Origin: Streptomyces sp. SA15
GTDB lineage: Bacteria > Actinomycetota > Actinomycetes > Streptomycetales > Streptomycetaceae
DNA: 64,000 nt
Direction of reading: 5' to 3'
Assembly (NCBI RefSeq): GCF_002291145.1
Contig: NZ_NTGE01000099.1
Coordinates: 303,957-367,956 of the forward strand
The notes under the pieces were generated by a model. The model was not told the DNA's origin and ran no database searches. It saw only the letters and a program-made list of their open reading frames with translations. Both the position numbers and the translations under genes were made by a program. Below, piece after piece: positions 26,166 to 35,623 of this stretch. Numbering within the stretch: the stretch's first letter is position 1; each line of letters begins with the position of its first letter.

Positions 26166-26782
26166 GAGAGCCGATTTTATGCAGCGGACGGCCCTCTGCC
26201 CCCATGGAGCCCACCGAGCCCATGCTCCAGCGTGCCCGCGCTGCCAGCTGTCGCAGAATACTTAGGCCTCAAGGGAGCTGAAATCTGTGCTTGCCGGAGT
26301 AGACATTGGCTGGTGATCTAGCTAAGGTTCCTTTCGTAGACAAGGTCAAGGAGGCCCGGCAGACACGAACTGCCGGGCAGCAGTACACGAAGTTCGCAGG
26401 TCAGAGCGACTGTGGAGTTCCGAAGCCACGTTGTGCGCAAGACGGTGACGGGACTGGCGGTCGCACTGGGCGGCTCGCAGGTTGAGGGGCTGCCGACAGC
26501 AACACCAGCAGTTCGCATCATTCAGAGGAAGGACGGAGGGAACAGACGCCATCAGGATCGCCCGGCCCGAGCAGCATTCGGCCGGGTACCGCAAGACCCC
26601 GGATTGGAAGGTGGTCCCCGGTCACGTATCCACGATCCCCGCACTCCCGCCCCTCTCCGAGGCCGGGTAGCGGAAACAGAAGGTCGGCACAGCAGTAGGG
26701 CCGACAGATGGTGTTCAATTCCTTCGGGGCCCTGGTGCCGTACGGCACCAGGGCCCCTCGACGCGTCGCACAACGAGGTCAC
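26166..26782. other. 617-bp region without a recognisable gene
   Basis: Neither strand gives a frame with RBS, GC3 bias and protein-like composition. It contains a hairpin GCCCGGCA/TGCCGGGC (26354-26378) and the large palindrome listed at 26726-26757. Confidence 0.5.
26726..26757. promoter_or_regulatory. 32-bp perfect palindrome in the MerR leader
   Basis: GGGGCCCTGGTGCCGT is followed immediately by its reverse complement and ends 25 bases before the MerR start. It could be a terminator for an upstream transcript, an operator for the MerR protein, or an RNA element; its position in front of a regulator gene favours a regulatory function. Confidence 0.5.
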
Positions 26783-27121
26783 ATGACAGCAGATACTCCG
26801 CTCAGCGGTCGTCTGGACGACGACGACTACCCCGCGTACACGATGGGCCGGGCCGCCGAAATGCTCGGCACCACCCCCGGCTTCCTCCGGGCCATCGGTG
26901 AGGCCCGTCTGATCACTCCGCTCCGCTCGGAAGGCGGGCACCGGCGGTACTCCCGCTACCAACTGCGGATCGCCGCTCGCGCCCGCGAACTGGTCGACAA
27001 GGGCACCCCGATCGAGGCTGCCTGCCGCATCGTCATCCTTGAGGACCAGCTCGAGGAAGCACAGCGCATCAACGCCGAGTACCGCCGCGCCGCGAACGAA
27101 GGGCGCGACGGTTCCAGCTGA
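26783..27121 (+). CDS. MerR family transcriptional regulator
   Basis: A 112-residue regulator. The winged-helix region reads AYTMGRAAEMLGTTPGFLRAIGEARLITPLRSEGGHRRYSRYQL, a typical MerR HTH with the GGHRRYS wing. It is followed by a coiled-coil (LEEAQRINAEYRRAA). It lacks a metal-binding or large effector domain, like the short stand-alone MerR proteins found near Streptomyces cold-shock genes. ATG 26783 lies downstream of CGAGG. Confidence 0.9.
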   Translation: MTADTPLSGRLDDDDYPAYTMGRAAEMLGTTPGFLRAIGEARLITPLRSEGGHRRYSRYQLRIAARARELVDKGTPIEAACRIVILEDQLEEAQRINAEYRRAANEGRDGSS

Positions 27122-27269
27122 GTTCGTAGTTCCGGCGGCGAGAGCGAGGCCCGCCCGCGGTCTACCAGGTCAATGCGTCGGTCACGCCGCCCTGCCAACT
27201 CCGCACCACAAGCGCACCTGATCCACGAGTCAAGGCTGGAGTTGCCACGCGCGTGGTGTGCGGACTTCG

Positions 27270-27701
27270 TCAGCCGAAATCCTCCACGTACTCCTCCGGC
27301 GGCCCCAGCTCGGGACGGTCCCGCAACTCCAGGGCTCCGCCGAGCCGTTCCAGCTCGAGGACCGTCACGGTGTTCTCGCCGGCGCGCATTACCGGTGCCG
27401 GGCAGTACAGCGTGATCTGCGGGCCGATCTCCCAGTAGCGGCCGAGCAGGAATCCGTTGATCCAGACCAGGCCACGGCTCGATCCGGGGAGTGCGAGGAA
27501 GGTGTCGGCGGGCGTGTCGACGTCGAACGTCGCTTCGGCGAAGCCGGTCTGCGTGGTCGCGGGACCGGCGGCGGCCGCGTCGGCCAGTTCCTCGGAGGAC
27601 CACTCCTGCAGCGCGACCGGCGTGCTGTCCCAGCCCTGCACGATGCGCCGGTCGACGAGGACGGGACCGGGCAGGCCCTTGTGGCGGCCGGTCGAGTACA
27701 A
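27270..27701 (-). pseudogene. C-terminal remnant of a GH35 beta-galactosidase
   Basis: The frame has no true start and reads as the jelly-roll end of family 35 beta-galactosidases: FLALPGSSRGLVWINGFLLGRYWEIGPQITLYCPAPV, then ENTVTVLELERL. The catalytic barrel with both Glu residues is absent. At about 27700 the sequence switches to an unrelated rightward fragment (ERYDAVSCALYLWAGADS to TGA at 27798), so a deletion has joined two genes. Confidence 0.7.
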
Positions 27702-27946
27702 CGAGGTGAACGGCTATCTGGAGCGCTACGACGCGGTGTCCTGCGCGCTCTACCTGTGGGCCGGCGCCGACTCGGTCATGCAGTTCAACTCGCTTTGAAT
27801 ACCATCATCCCTGACGCCCCATCCGAAGCCGACAGTCAATACGATCACGTTAACGCGGCTCCGCGACCCTTTCCTCACAGGCCAGGCACAGAGTACGTTC
27901 CCTTCGCTGCCCCCCACGCCTCTTCACTCTCAGACCAAGGAGAGCC

Positions 27947-29842
27947 ATGGGAAGAGCCATGGGCAGAGCGAGAGCCCGTGTACGCGCCGTGGGTTGTCTC
28001 GCCGCCATGGGCCTTGTCGCCGGTGCCTTCGCCGGTGTCGCCCACGCACATGACGGTGTCTCCGCCGACGACGGCGGTATCGACAACGCCAAGGCCACAC
28101 ACGATCACCACAGCCACCAGCACGGTGGTGACGAGGGCCATCTCCCCGCCGGAAGCGAGAACGTCCGGCTCGTCAGCGAGCTCGGCCTGAAGAACGTCGA
28201 GCCGGAGAAGATCGCCGACGTCGGCGTCTTCAAGGGGTACGCCTATCTCGCCGCCTGGGGCGGCGCGACCTGCAAGTACAACGGCGTGCACGTGGTGGAC
28301 ATACGCAAGCCGGCCACGCCCAAGGAGGTCGCCTTCATCCAGGCGAAGGAGGGCAGCGCACCGGGCGAGGGCATCCAGACCCTGCACATCGACACCCCGT
28401 ACTTCGACGGGGACGTGCTGGTCAGCAACAACGAGAAGTGCAAGGAGACCGCCGGCTTCGGCGGGATTAACCTCTACGACGTCAGCGACCCGGCCCATCC
28501 GACGCCGCTGGCGGAGGGCGTCGGCGACTTCACGGTCCAGGGTCAGGGCAAGAAGGACGCCAACGAGATCCACAGCGTCTACGCCTGGGACGCGGGCAGC
28601 AAGGCGTACGCGGTCATCGTCGACAACGAAGAGGGCCCGGACGTCGACATCGTCGACATCACCAACCCGAAGAAGGCGAAAGTCATCGCGGAGTACGACC
28701 TCGACGAGGCGTTCCCGCAGATCGTCCAGGACGCCCCGGCCAACCTCAGTGAGATCTTCCTGCACGACATGGTCGTCAAGGAGATCGGCGGCCGGCAGAT
28801 CATGCTCGCCTCCTACTGGGACGGCGGCTACGTCACCCTTGACGTGACCGACCCGACGAAGGCCGCCTACCTCGGCGACACCGACTTCGCCGCACTCGAT
28901 CCCGAGATGCTGGAGAGCGGATTCGAGGTCGCGCCCGAAGGCAACGCCCACCAGGCCGAGTTCACCCTGGACAACAAGTACGTCATCGGCGCCGACGAGG
29001 ACTTCGGGCCGTACGCGCTCACCGCCCGCAATCTTACCGACGGCACCGAGCTGACGGCGAGCCAGGGCAGCAACACCACGCGACTGGAGGAAGGCCAGAC
29101 CATCACCGGCGACTCGGTCTTCGCGGGCCGGGCCTGCCCCGGTGACCCGGCGGTCCCCGCCGGCGACCCGAACGCCGTGGACGTCGCCGTCGTCGAGCGT
29201 GGCGTGTGCACCTTCACGGAGAAGGTCGCGAGCGTCATCGCGGCGGGCGGCTACGACGCCGTACTCGTCTTCAACCGCACCGGCACGGACGCCTGTGACC
29301 AGACGCTCGGCATGAGCGTCGAGGGCGACATCCCGGCCTTCGGTGTCGCACCGCGCGGCCAGGGCTTCGCCATCTTCGGACAGCCCTACGACGACGCGGC
29401 CTGCCTCGCCGGAACGGGCCCCGAGCAACTGCCCGTGCCGCTCGGCACCAAGGGCGACCGGCTCACCTTCTCGTCGTACTTCGACGGCTGGGGCTACGCG
29501 CACCTCTACCGCAACGAGAGCGGCAAGCTCACCGAGCTGGACACCTACGCCGTTCCCGAGGCGCACGACCCGGCCCACGCGTCGGGCTCCGGCGACCTGT
29601 CCATTCACGAGGTGGCCGTCTCCGAGAAGCGCGCCGACCTGCTCTACTTCTCGTACTACGCGGCCGGGCTGCGCGTCGCGAAGATCGTCGACGACAAGAT
29701 CGTGGAGGTCGGCCACTACATCGACGAGGGCGGCAACAACTTCTGGGGCGCGCAGGTCTTCGCCTCCGGCGGCAAGGAGTACGTCGCCGCCTCCGACCGC
29801 GACCACGGGCTCTACATCTTCGAGTACACCGGAGGACTGTGA
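27947..29842 (+). CDS. Secreted LVIVD-repeat protein with PA domain
   Basis: A 631-residue exported protein. The signal sequence is residues 1-36 (CLAAMGLVAGAFAGVAHAH), followed by a His-rich segment (HDHHSHQHGG) that could bind metal. LVIVD-type beta-propeller repeats follow, e.g. NGVHVVDIRKPATPKEVAF, GGINLYDVSDPAHPTPLA and DVDIVDITNPKKAKVIAEYD. A protease-associated (PA) domain is inserted at about 365-490 (VAVVERGVCTFTEKVASVIAAGGYDAVLVFN), and the propeller closes at the C-terminus. It has no protease catalytic residues and probably works as an extracellular binding protein. ATG 27947 follows AAGGAGA. Confidence 0.88.
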   Translation: MGRAMGRARARVRAVGCLAAMGLVAGAFAGVAHAHDGVSADDGGIDNAKATHDHHSHQHGGDEGHLPAGSENVRLVSELGLKNVEPEKIADVGVFKGYAYLAAWGGATCKYNGVHVVDIRKPATPKEVAFIQAKEGSAPGEGIQTLHIDTPYFDGDVLVSNNEKCKETAGFGGINLYDVSDPAHPTPLAEGVGDFTVQGQGKKDANEIHSVYAWDAGSKAYAVIVDNEEGPDVDIVDITNPKKAKVIAEYDLDEAFPQIVQDAPANLSEIFLHDMVVKEIGGRQIMLASYWDGGYVTLDVTDPTKAAYLGDTDFAALDPEMLESGFEVAPEGNAHQAEFTLDNKYVIGADEDFGPYALTARNLTDGTELTASQGSNTTRLEEGQTITGDSVFAGRACPGDPAVPAGDPNAVDVAVVERGVCTFTEKVASVIAAGGYDAVLVFNRTGTDACDQTLGMSVEGDIPAFGVAPRGQGFAIFGQPYDDAACLAGTGPEQLPVPLGTKGDRLTFSSYFDGWGYAHLYRNESGKLTELDTYAVPEAHDPAHASGSGDLSIHEVAVSEKRADLLYFSYYAAGLRVAKIVDDKIVEVGHYIDEGGNNFWGAQVFASGGKEYVAASDRDHGLYIFEYTGGL

Positions 29843-30363
29843 GCGGCGGACGCGGTCACGAACGGGGCCGCTGACAGCGGGGCTTCGAGCGTTTGGGCGG
29901 CGGCGCTGGGCTTCCACATGACGTTCGTGTCCCGCGCCGCCGCCCTCGGTGTCACGCACTGACCCGCCACTGCGGCCGGGCACCTCGCGGCGCCCGGCCG
30001 CAGCGCGGAAGCCGGCTCACGCGTGCTCAGCCGACGCGTACCTCAGGGTCCGGAAGCCGCGACTGATGTTGTTGAGGGCGCGCAGCAGGGCGGCGACGCC
30101 CGCCCGTGCCTGACCGACCGGTGCGGGGTGCGGCGGAAGCGGCCGTCACCGGTGGGGAAGGCGGCGACCTACGGCGACGACGTCCGGTGCGCCGGCCCGG
30201 CAGCGGTCGTCGACGACGACCCCGCCCAGCAGGGCGAGCCCGGCGTTGACCGCGCCGCCCAACTCCTCCACCTTCGCCATCAGCTCGACGGTCGCCGCTT
30301 CGACGTCGCACCGGCGAAGCACCGTTTAGGCTGACCGGCGGTTACGGAAAACGAGGGGGACCG
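29843..30363. other. 521-bp degenerate region with coding remnants
   Basis: No intact gene. On the minus strand two protein-like pieces in different frames are visible: ELMAKVEELGGAVNAGLALLG (near 30300-30200) and LLRALNNISRGFRTLRYASAEHA ending at TGA near 30018. They look like parts of one or two lost genes that I cannot identify. Confidence 0.4.
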
Positions 30364-30592
30364 GTGGCCACTCAAGAACAGCGGCGCGAGCTCGCCGAGT
30401 TCATCCGCAGCCGGCGCGAGCGGCGCAAGCCCAAGGACGCGGGCCTGCCCGTCGTCGGCCATCGGCGCACCCCAGGGTTGCGGCGCGAGGAGGTCGCCAC
30501 GCTCGCCGGTCTCAGCATCACCTGGTACACGTGGCTGGAGCAGGCACGGGAGATCAAGGTCTCCCGGCAGGTGCTGGGCAGTCTCGCGACGC
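30364..30592 (+). pseudogene. XRE (MmyB-like) regulator, only the N-terminal HTH left
   Basis: From GTG 30364 the frame encodes a normal MmyB-like beginning: ELAEFIRSRRERRKPKDAGL, TPGLRREEVATLAGLSITWYTWLEQ, then VSRQVLGSLA. After residue 76 similarity stops at the same point (about 30590) where the opposing SDR gene loses its C-terminus. The ligand-binding domain is absent; the frame runs on through antisense SDR sequence. Confidence 0.75.
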
Positions 30593-31179
30593 CCGATCCG
30601 CTTGACCGGCAGGTCCTTCACCATCTCGGCGAACTGGCCCTCGCGCGCCTCCTCGGGCACGAACGACCACCAGGGCGTGTCCACCGCGCCCGGCGCCACG
30701 GCGTTGACCCGCACCGGCGCCAGCTCGGCCGCGAGCGGGGACACGATGCGCTCCAGCGCGCCGTTGACCGCGGCGAACGCCACGGTGCCGGGGGCGGCGC
30801 CGCGCGCGGTGGCGGCGGACACGACCGTGATGGAGCCGGTCACCTGCGCCTTCTGGATGGCGTACAGATAGGCGAAGAGCTTGCCGTCGAACGCGCCCCT
30901 GATGTCGGCGACGCTCACCCTGGCCAGCGGGCCGAGGCCCAGGGCGCCCGGGCTGAAGGCAAGCACCAGGTGGTCGAAGGAGCCGACCCGCTCGAAGAAC
31001 TGGGCCACCGCGGTCTCGTCGGTGCCGTCCACCTGCTCGGCGCCGGCGACGCCTTCCTTCACCGCGGCCAGCTTCTCCGCGTCGCGTCCCGTGACGATCA
31101 CCTCCGCGCCCGCCGCCGTCAGTTTCTCCGCCGCCGCCAGGCCGATTCCGGACGTCCCACCCATGATCACAACACGCAT
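30593..31179 (-). pseudogene. SDR family oxidoreductase, C-terminus deleted
   Basis: Starting at ATG 31179 it reads VVIMGGTSGIGLAAAEKLTAAGAEVIVTGR (Rossmann nucleotide-binding TGxxxGIG-type motif) and continues through AFSPGALGLG and AAPGTVAFAAVNGALERIVSPLAAELAP to DLPVKRIG. Homologues continue with about 40 more residues (RPEDVA...GxxxxVDGG). Here the frame crosses into the truncated XRE gene and goes on to 30280. The catalytic Tyr-x3-Lys is not evident: the position expected to hold it reads AFAAVNGA, as in some atypical SDRs. Confidence 0.75.
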
Positions 31180-31343
31180 CGTCTGCCTCCAGTCGTTCAC
31201 TGCTTGCCCCACCGATCGTGGGGGGCTCACCGAAAGCCATCCAGATGCGCCTTGTGCTGGTGGCATCGCTACCAGGAAGGCCCCGGGCTATTGGCTGCGC
31301 ATAAACCTCTCCGACGTAGCCCCCTCCGACGTAGCCTGGCCGC

Positions 31344-32276
31344 TCACTCACAGTTCCATGGCAGGGGTGGCCGCGGCTCCCGGCGCCGTGGACGCGCGGT
31401 CCGCAGTAGGGGGACGGCGCAGCCTCGGCATGCGGAGAACCCTGGCGTTCCGAGGCCGCCCGTGACCCGGTCCAGGAAGATCGCCAGGGCGACCACCGCC
31501 AGCCCGCCCTCGAACCCGGCGCCGACGTCGAGTTGTGTCACGCCGCGGACCACGACCTCGCCGAGTCCGCCCGCGCCCACCATTCCCGCGATGACGACCA
31601 TGGACAACGCCAGCATGATCACCTGGTTGACGCCTGCCATGATCGACGGCATCGCGAGGGGGAGCTGGACCTGAGCCAGTACCTGCCGGGGGCGTGAGCC
31701 GAAGGCCTGTGCCGCTTTCACGATCTCCTTGTCGACCTGCCGGATACCGAGGGCGGTCAGCCGGACCGCGGGGGCAGGGCGAAGACCGTCGTCGACACGG
31801 CGCCGGGCACGACGCCGATGCCGAAGAAGAAGACGGACGGGATGAGGTAGACGAACACCGGCAGCGTCTGCATGAAGTCCAGCACCGGCCGCACCGCCGC
31901 GGCGGCCCGGTCGCTGGTGGCCGCCCACACGCCGATCGGAACGCCGATCGCCACGGCCGCCGTACCGGAGATCAGCACGACGGTGAGGCTCTGCATCGCG
32001 GCGGTCCACAGTCCCATGGAGTCGACGAGCAGGAACGCCCGGACCGTGAAGAGCACCAGCTGCCAGCGCCGGGTCGCGAGCCACGCGATGACGGCGAAGA
32101 CCAGGATCAGCACCCCCGGAAGAGGGCGTGTGCAGGATCCAGTACACCGCGTTCACCACCGAGGTCACGGCGGACGACACCCCGTCGAACACCCCGCCGA
32201 GGTGGCGCAGGAGGAACTGGATGCCGTCGTTGACGTAGTCGTTCACCAGCCGCTCCAGCACACTGGACGACGACAC
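31344..32276 (-). pseudogene. Betaine/osmoprotectant-type ABC permease, two frameshifts
   Basis: Three frame segments together spell a ProW/OpuAB-like permease: LERLVNDYVNDGIQFLLRHLG and YWILHTP in one frame; PGVLILVFAVIAWLATRRW through ALPP in a second; then AVRLTALGIRQVDKEIVKAAQAFGSRPRQVLAQVQLPLAMPSIMAGVNQ back in the first. The breaks are near 32118 (one base too many) and near 31766 (one base too few), and they compensate. The rest after LDRVTGGLG is non-homologous run-out. It could be a sequencing artefact or a real pseudogene; the neighbouring ATPase is also damaged, which favours decay. Confidence 0.75.
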
Positions 32277-32282
32277 CGTCCT

Positions 32283-32900
32283 TCATCACCATGATCCGGC
32301 TGCCGATCCGCATGGCCTCGTTGAGGTCGTGGGTGACGAAGACGACGGTGCGGCGGTGCTCCGCCTGGAGCTCGAGCAGCAGATCCTGCATGTTCCGTTT
32401 GATCAGCGGGTCCAGCGCGCTGAACGGCTCGTCCATCAGCAGGATGTCGGCGTCGGTCGCCAAGGCCCGGGCCAGGCCGACCCGTTGGCGCATGCCGCCG
32501 GACAGAGCGTGCGGACGTGCGTCGCCGTGGTTCCCGAGGCCCACCTGGTGCAGGGCCGCGTCGGCCCGTTCCAGCCGCTCCTTCGCCGCGATGCCCCGGA
32601 TCCGGAGCCCGTACGCGGCGTTCTCCCGCACCGTTCGGTGCGGGAACAGCGCGAAGTGCTGGAAGACCATGCTGATCCTGCGGTTCCGCAACTCCCGCAG
32701 GGCGTCCGCGTCCATGCCGGTCACGTCGGCGCCGTCGATCCGCAGCGTCCCGGACGTCGGCTCCACGAGCCACGGCCGGCCGCGACGAGGCCGGCAACGC
32801 GGTTGACCATCCGCAGCAGCATCGACTTGTCTCCTGCGGCCACCCGGTTCGTGGAACTGTGCGGCCGGGGCCCGGAAGAGCCGGAGCAGACTCCGGAGTA
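32283..32900 (-). pseudogene. Betaine-type ABC ATPase, Walker A lost and truncated
   Basis: The ProV/OpuAA-like ATPase is recognisable from LVEPTSGTLRIDGADVTGMD, VFQHFALFPHRTVREN (Q-loop), LSGGMRQRVGLARALA (signature) and ILLMDEPFSALDPL (Walker B). The P-loop region at about 32830 reads AAGDKSMLLRMVNR in another frame instead of GxSGSGKST, so the nucleotide site is destroyed. After VMKDG the C-terminal part (and any CBS domains) is missing, and the sequence passes directly into the permease remnant. Confidence 0.75.
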
Positions 32901-33055
32901 GCGTCCCCGCCGCAACCGATCCGCTCATCGCTGGCATCGCACGCACGCATCGCACGCACGCATCGCGAGCCGCGCCGCACCGCCCGACCTATCCTGGCAA
33001 TGATTGGCCGGCGTGGCCGGTCAGGGGGTCTCGGATGAGCCAGGGAGGTCCCCGA

Positions 33056-34174
33056 GTGAGTGCCTTTCGGGGTCGTACGGCCATCACCGCGGCCGCATTG
33101 TCGCTGGTCATGTCGCTTGTGGTGTCCCTGGCCGCCTGCGGCACGGACGGCGAGACCACCGACTCGGGCGGGACGGCCGCCGGCAAGGACGGCTTCACGG
33201 TCGGCCTGCTGTTCAGCCAGATCGTCCAGACTCGCTGGGAGAAGTTCGACAAGCCCCTGATCGAAAAGAAACTCAAGGAGCTGTGCGAGGACTGCACGCT
33301 GGAGTACGCCAACGCCGAGGGGGACGTGGCCACCCAGCAACAACAGGTGGACACCTTGATCAACAAGGACATCGAGGTCCTGATCCTCAGCGCCGTGAAC
33401 TTCAGATCTCTAAGCCCCGCGGTCAAGAGGGCACACGACGCGGGCATCCCGGTCGTCGCCTACGACGGCCTCGTCGAGGGCCCGATCTCGGCCTACGTCT
33501 CCTTCGACAACGAACGGGTCGGCGAGCTCCAGGGCGAGGCGCTCCTCAAGGCCCTGGGCGACAAGGCCGACGACGGCCAGATCGTCATGATGAACGGTCC
33601 CCAGACCAGCCCGACCAACATTGCCTTCAAGAAGGGCGCGCTGTCCGCCCTCGAGGGCAAGGTCAAGATCGGCAAGACGTACGACATCCAGGGCTGGAAG
33701 CAGGAGAGCGCCCACACCAACATGGTCCGCGCGATCGCCGCCCTGGGCGCCGACAGCATCGACGGCGTCTACGCCGCCAACGACGGTCTCGCCGCCGGCG
33801 TCATCTCCGCCCTCAAGGCCGCCGGCATCGAGCCGCTGCCCCCCGTCACCGGCCAGGACGCCGACCTCGCGGCCGTGCAGCACATCCTCAGGGGCGAGCA
33901 GTACATGAGCGTCTACAAGCCCTTCAAGGCCGAGGCCGACGCGGCCGCGGAGATGGCCGTCGCCCTGGGCCGCGGCGAAAACCTCGACGACATCGCCGAC
34001 ACCACGGTCGACACACCCACCACCAAGGACATCCCCGCCATCCTGCTCGACCCCATCCCCGTGACCGTCGACAACATCAAGGACACCGTGATCAAGGACG
34101 GCGTGTACACGACCGACCAGGTCTGCACGCCGAGGTTCGAGTCGGCTTGCGAAGAGGCCGGACTCACCGAGTGA
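33056..34174 (+). CDS. Sugar ABC transporter substrate-binding lipoprotein
   Basis: A 372-residue type-1 periplasmic-binding protein (RbsB/XylF class). It has a signal with lipobox SLAAC (Cys near residue 28), then VGLLFSQIVQTRWEKFDKPLIEKKL, QQQVDTLINKDIEVLILSAVN, IPVVAYDGLV and DGVYAANDGLAAGVISALKAAG, the usual hinge and ligand loops. The pattern is closest to xylose-type binding proteins. GTG 33056 was chosen for the GGGAGG seven bases upstream and a normal-length signal; ATG 33035 is possible. No ATPase or permease follows, so it is an orphan here. Confidence 0.88.
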   Translation: MSAFRGRTAITAAALSLVMSLVVSLAACGTDGETTDSGGTAAGKDGFTVGLLFSQIVQTRWEKFDKPLIEKKLKELCEDCTLEYANAEGDVATQQQQVDTLINKDIEVLILSAVNFRSLSPAVKRAHDAGIPVVAYDGLVEGPISAYVSFDNERVGELQGEALLKALGDKADDGQIVMMNGPQTSPTNIAFKKGALSALEGKVKIGKTYDIQGWKQESAHTNMVRAIAALGADSIDGVYAANDGLAAGVISALKAAGIEPLPPVTGQDADLAAVQHILRGEQYMSVYKPFKAEADAAAEMAVALGRGENLDDIADTTVDTPTTKDIPAILLDPIPVTVDNIKDTVIKDGVYTTDQVCTPRFESACEEAGLTE

Positions 34175-35040
34175 CAGGGTGGTCCCGCATGGTGGGTTCG
34201 AGGAGACATGGCGGATTCGAGGAGACGTCTGCGTCCGCAATGCGCAGTGCCGACGAAGACGGGGAAGACAGGGAAGACGGAAGGGAAGACGGTTCCTAGT
34301 CCTGCGGATCCTGCGTTCCGTCGGCCGTGGTCCGAACCACCACCCCGGCCGCGTCCGAACCGAGCACCGCCCCCGCGGGGACCCGACCGGAGCGGGCGTC
34401 GTTGAAGAGGAAAGAGCGGGTGGCCAGGTGGGTGGACCTTCGGGTTGGTCGAGTGGTGGGCCGGCGCGGGGGCGCGGTCGCACCTCGCCGGCACGCCGGG
34501 CCGGCTCAGCGACTTGAGGTGAGGGGGGTGCGGGGCGGTGGCTGGGGCAGGGCCCATGTCGGACCGGTGGCGATCGGCCCGTCCGTAGCTGGAGGGGGCG
34601 GCTGCTGGGTGGAGGCACGGCGGGCCGGGTCGGTGGATTGGCGGTGCGGGGAGAGGCGAAGCCGGGGCACGCCTGCGGGCAAAGCCGAGGCAGGTCGGCG
34701 GGCTTTCAGGCGGGCAGGGCCGGGGATGCGGGCGGTGGGCGGGCCGCAAGGGGAGTTGGAGAGTTGACCCGGCACCGGTGACTCCGGCCCGGCACCGGTG
34801 ACTCCGGCCACCCCTTTCAGAGCTGCGCGAGCCCCGAGCCTCCCCCACCCGCAGCACGCGGAGCCGAGGGGGTGGACTCGGACGGTAATTGGCAGATCTG
34901 TTCCACCCCCGCGAAGGAAAACCGCAGGTCACACAGCCGTGCAGGTGGAACAGATCTGCCAATCACTGAGCGAGCACAAGATCTACACGCCCGGCGGTGG
35001 TCATCTCGGCCGGATGGATGTAGGCGCCGGATCACGTTGT
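34175..35040. other. 866-bp region of remnants and repeats, no intact gene
   Basis: The 5' part holds GGGAAGAC-type tandem repeats (about 34258-34292) and two TTCGAGGAGAC copies. On the minus strand 34296-34450 encodes LATRSFLFNDARSGRVP then AVLGSDAAGVVVRTTADGT, which looks like the N-terminal quarter of a zinc-type alcohol/quinone dehydrogenase with no start. No other coding signal is convincing. Confidence 0.4.
34888..34963. repeat. Inverted repeat with 20-bp perfect arms
   Basis: ATTGGCAGATCTGTTCCACC (34888-34907) is repeated as its exact reverse complement at 34944-34963 with a 36-base spacer. The length and spacing suit the ends of a collapsed mobile element or a large transcript hairpin. 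No transposase is adjacent. Confidence 0.75.
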
Positions 35041-35152
35041 TGAGGCTTTGGGCCTGGTCAAGGACCGTCGGACCGTGCATCGGCGACGGGTGACCAACAA
35101 CCAGGACGGGCCGATCACGCTGTCTACCTCGTGGTTCGCTCCGGACGTCGGC
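35041..35152 (+). pseudogene. Fragment of a GntR regulator (UTRA domain)
   Basis: The plus strand reads VEALGLVKDRRTVHRRRVTNNQ then DGPITLSTSWFAPDVG, which matches the UTRA ligand domain of HutC-type GntR regulators. No start, HTH or end is present, so this is only an internal fragment. Confidence 0.5.
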
Positions 35153-35261
35153 CAGCGATTCCCGTACGGGCGCAGCCTCTTCAGCACCGGGGCGAGGCGC
35201 TGCCGGGGACGTACGGAAGCGACGCCGCCAACGACTGGACAGGAAGACGCCGACGGAGAGC

Positions 35262-35623
35262 GGCGACGAGGACCGGATCAGCTTCGACCTGACCGCGGTC
35301 CCGTCCGGCATCGACCGGATCGTCGTGGCGGCGAGCCGCTACGAGGGAGCCGGCTTCGGGGAGCTGGAAGACCTGAAGATGACACTGGCCGATGGGGGAG
35401 GGGAGAGCCTTCTCCGATTCGCCATCGATGACGCCGGCACGGTGAGCGCGATCATCTTCGGCGAGTTGTACCGGCGTGGGGCGAAGAGTGGAAGTTCCGT
35501 GCTGTCGGACAGGGCTACGACACCGGCCTGGCGGGTCTGGCGGCGGACTTCGGTGTCGACATCGACGACGACGCGGGCGCAGAGGAAGCGCTGAACAGTG
35601 CAGAGAGCAAGCGAGCAGGCTGA
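35262..35623 (+). pseudogene. TerD family protein, N-terminus lost and one frameshift
   Basis: The sequence encodes the C-terminal two thirds of a TerD protein: DEDRISFDLTAVPSGIDRIV, EDLKMTLADGGGESLLRFAI, GTVSAIIFGELYRRG. After a one-base loss near 35481 another frame gives EWKFRAVGQGYDTGLAGLAADFGVDIDDD to TGA 35621. The first 60-70 residues are missing. TerD proteins bind calcium and are linked to tellurite and stress resistance. A damaged gene that normally accompanies terD follows immediately. Confidence 0.75.

Noticed and set aside
34208..34405. Small plus-strand ORF with KTGKTGKTEGKT repeats
   Set aside because: No RBS, poor third-position GC bias and composition explained by short tandem repeats; the opposite strand has a better dehydrogenase remnant.
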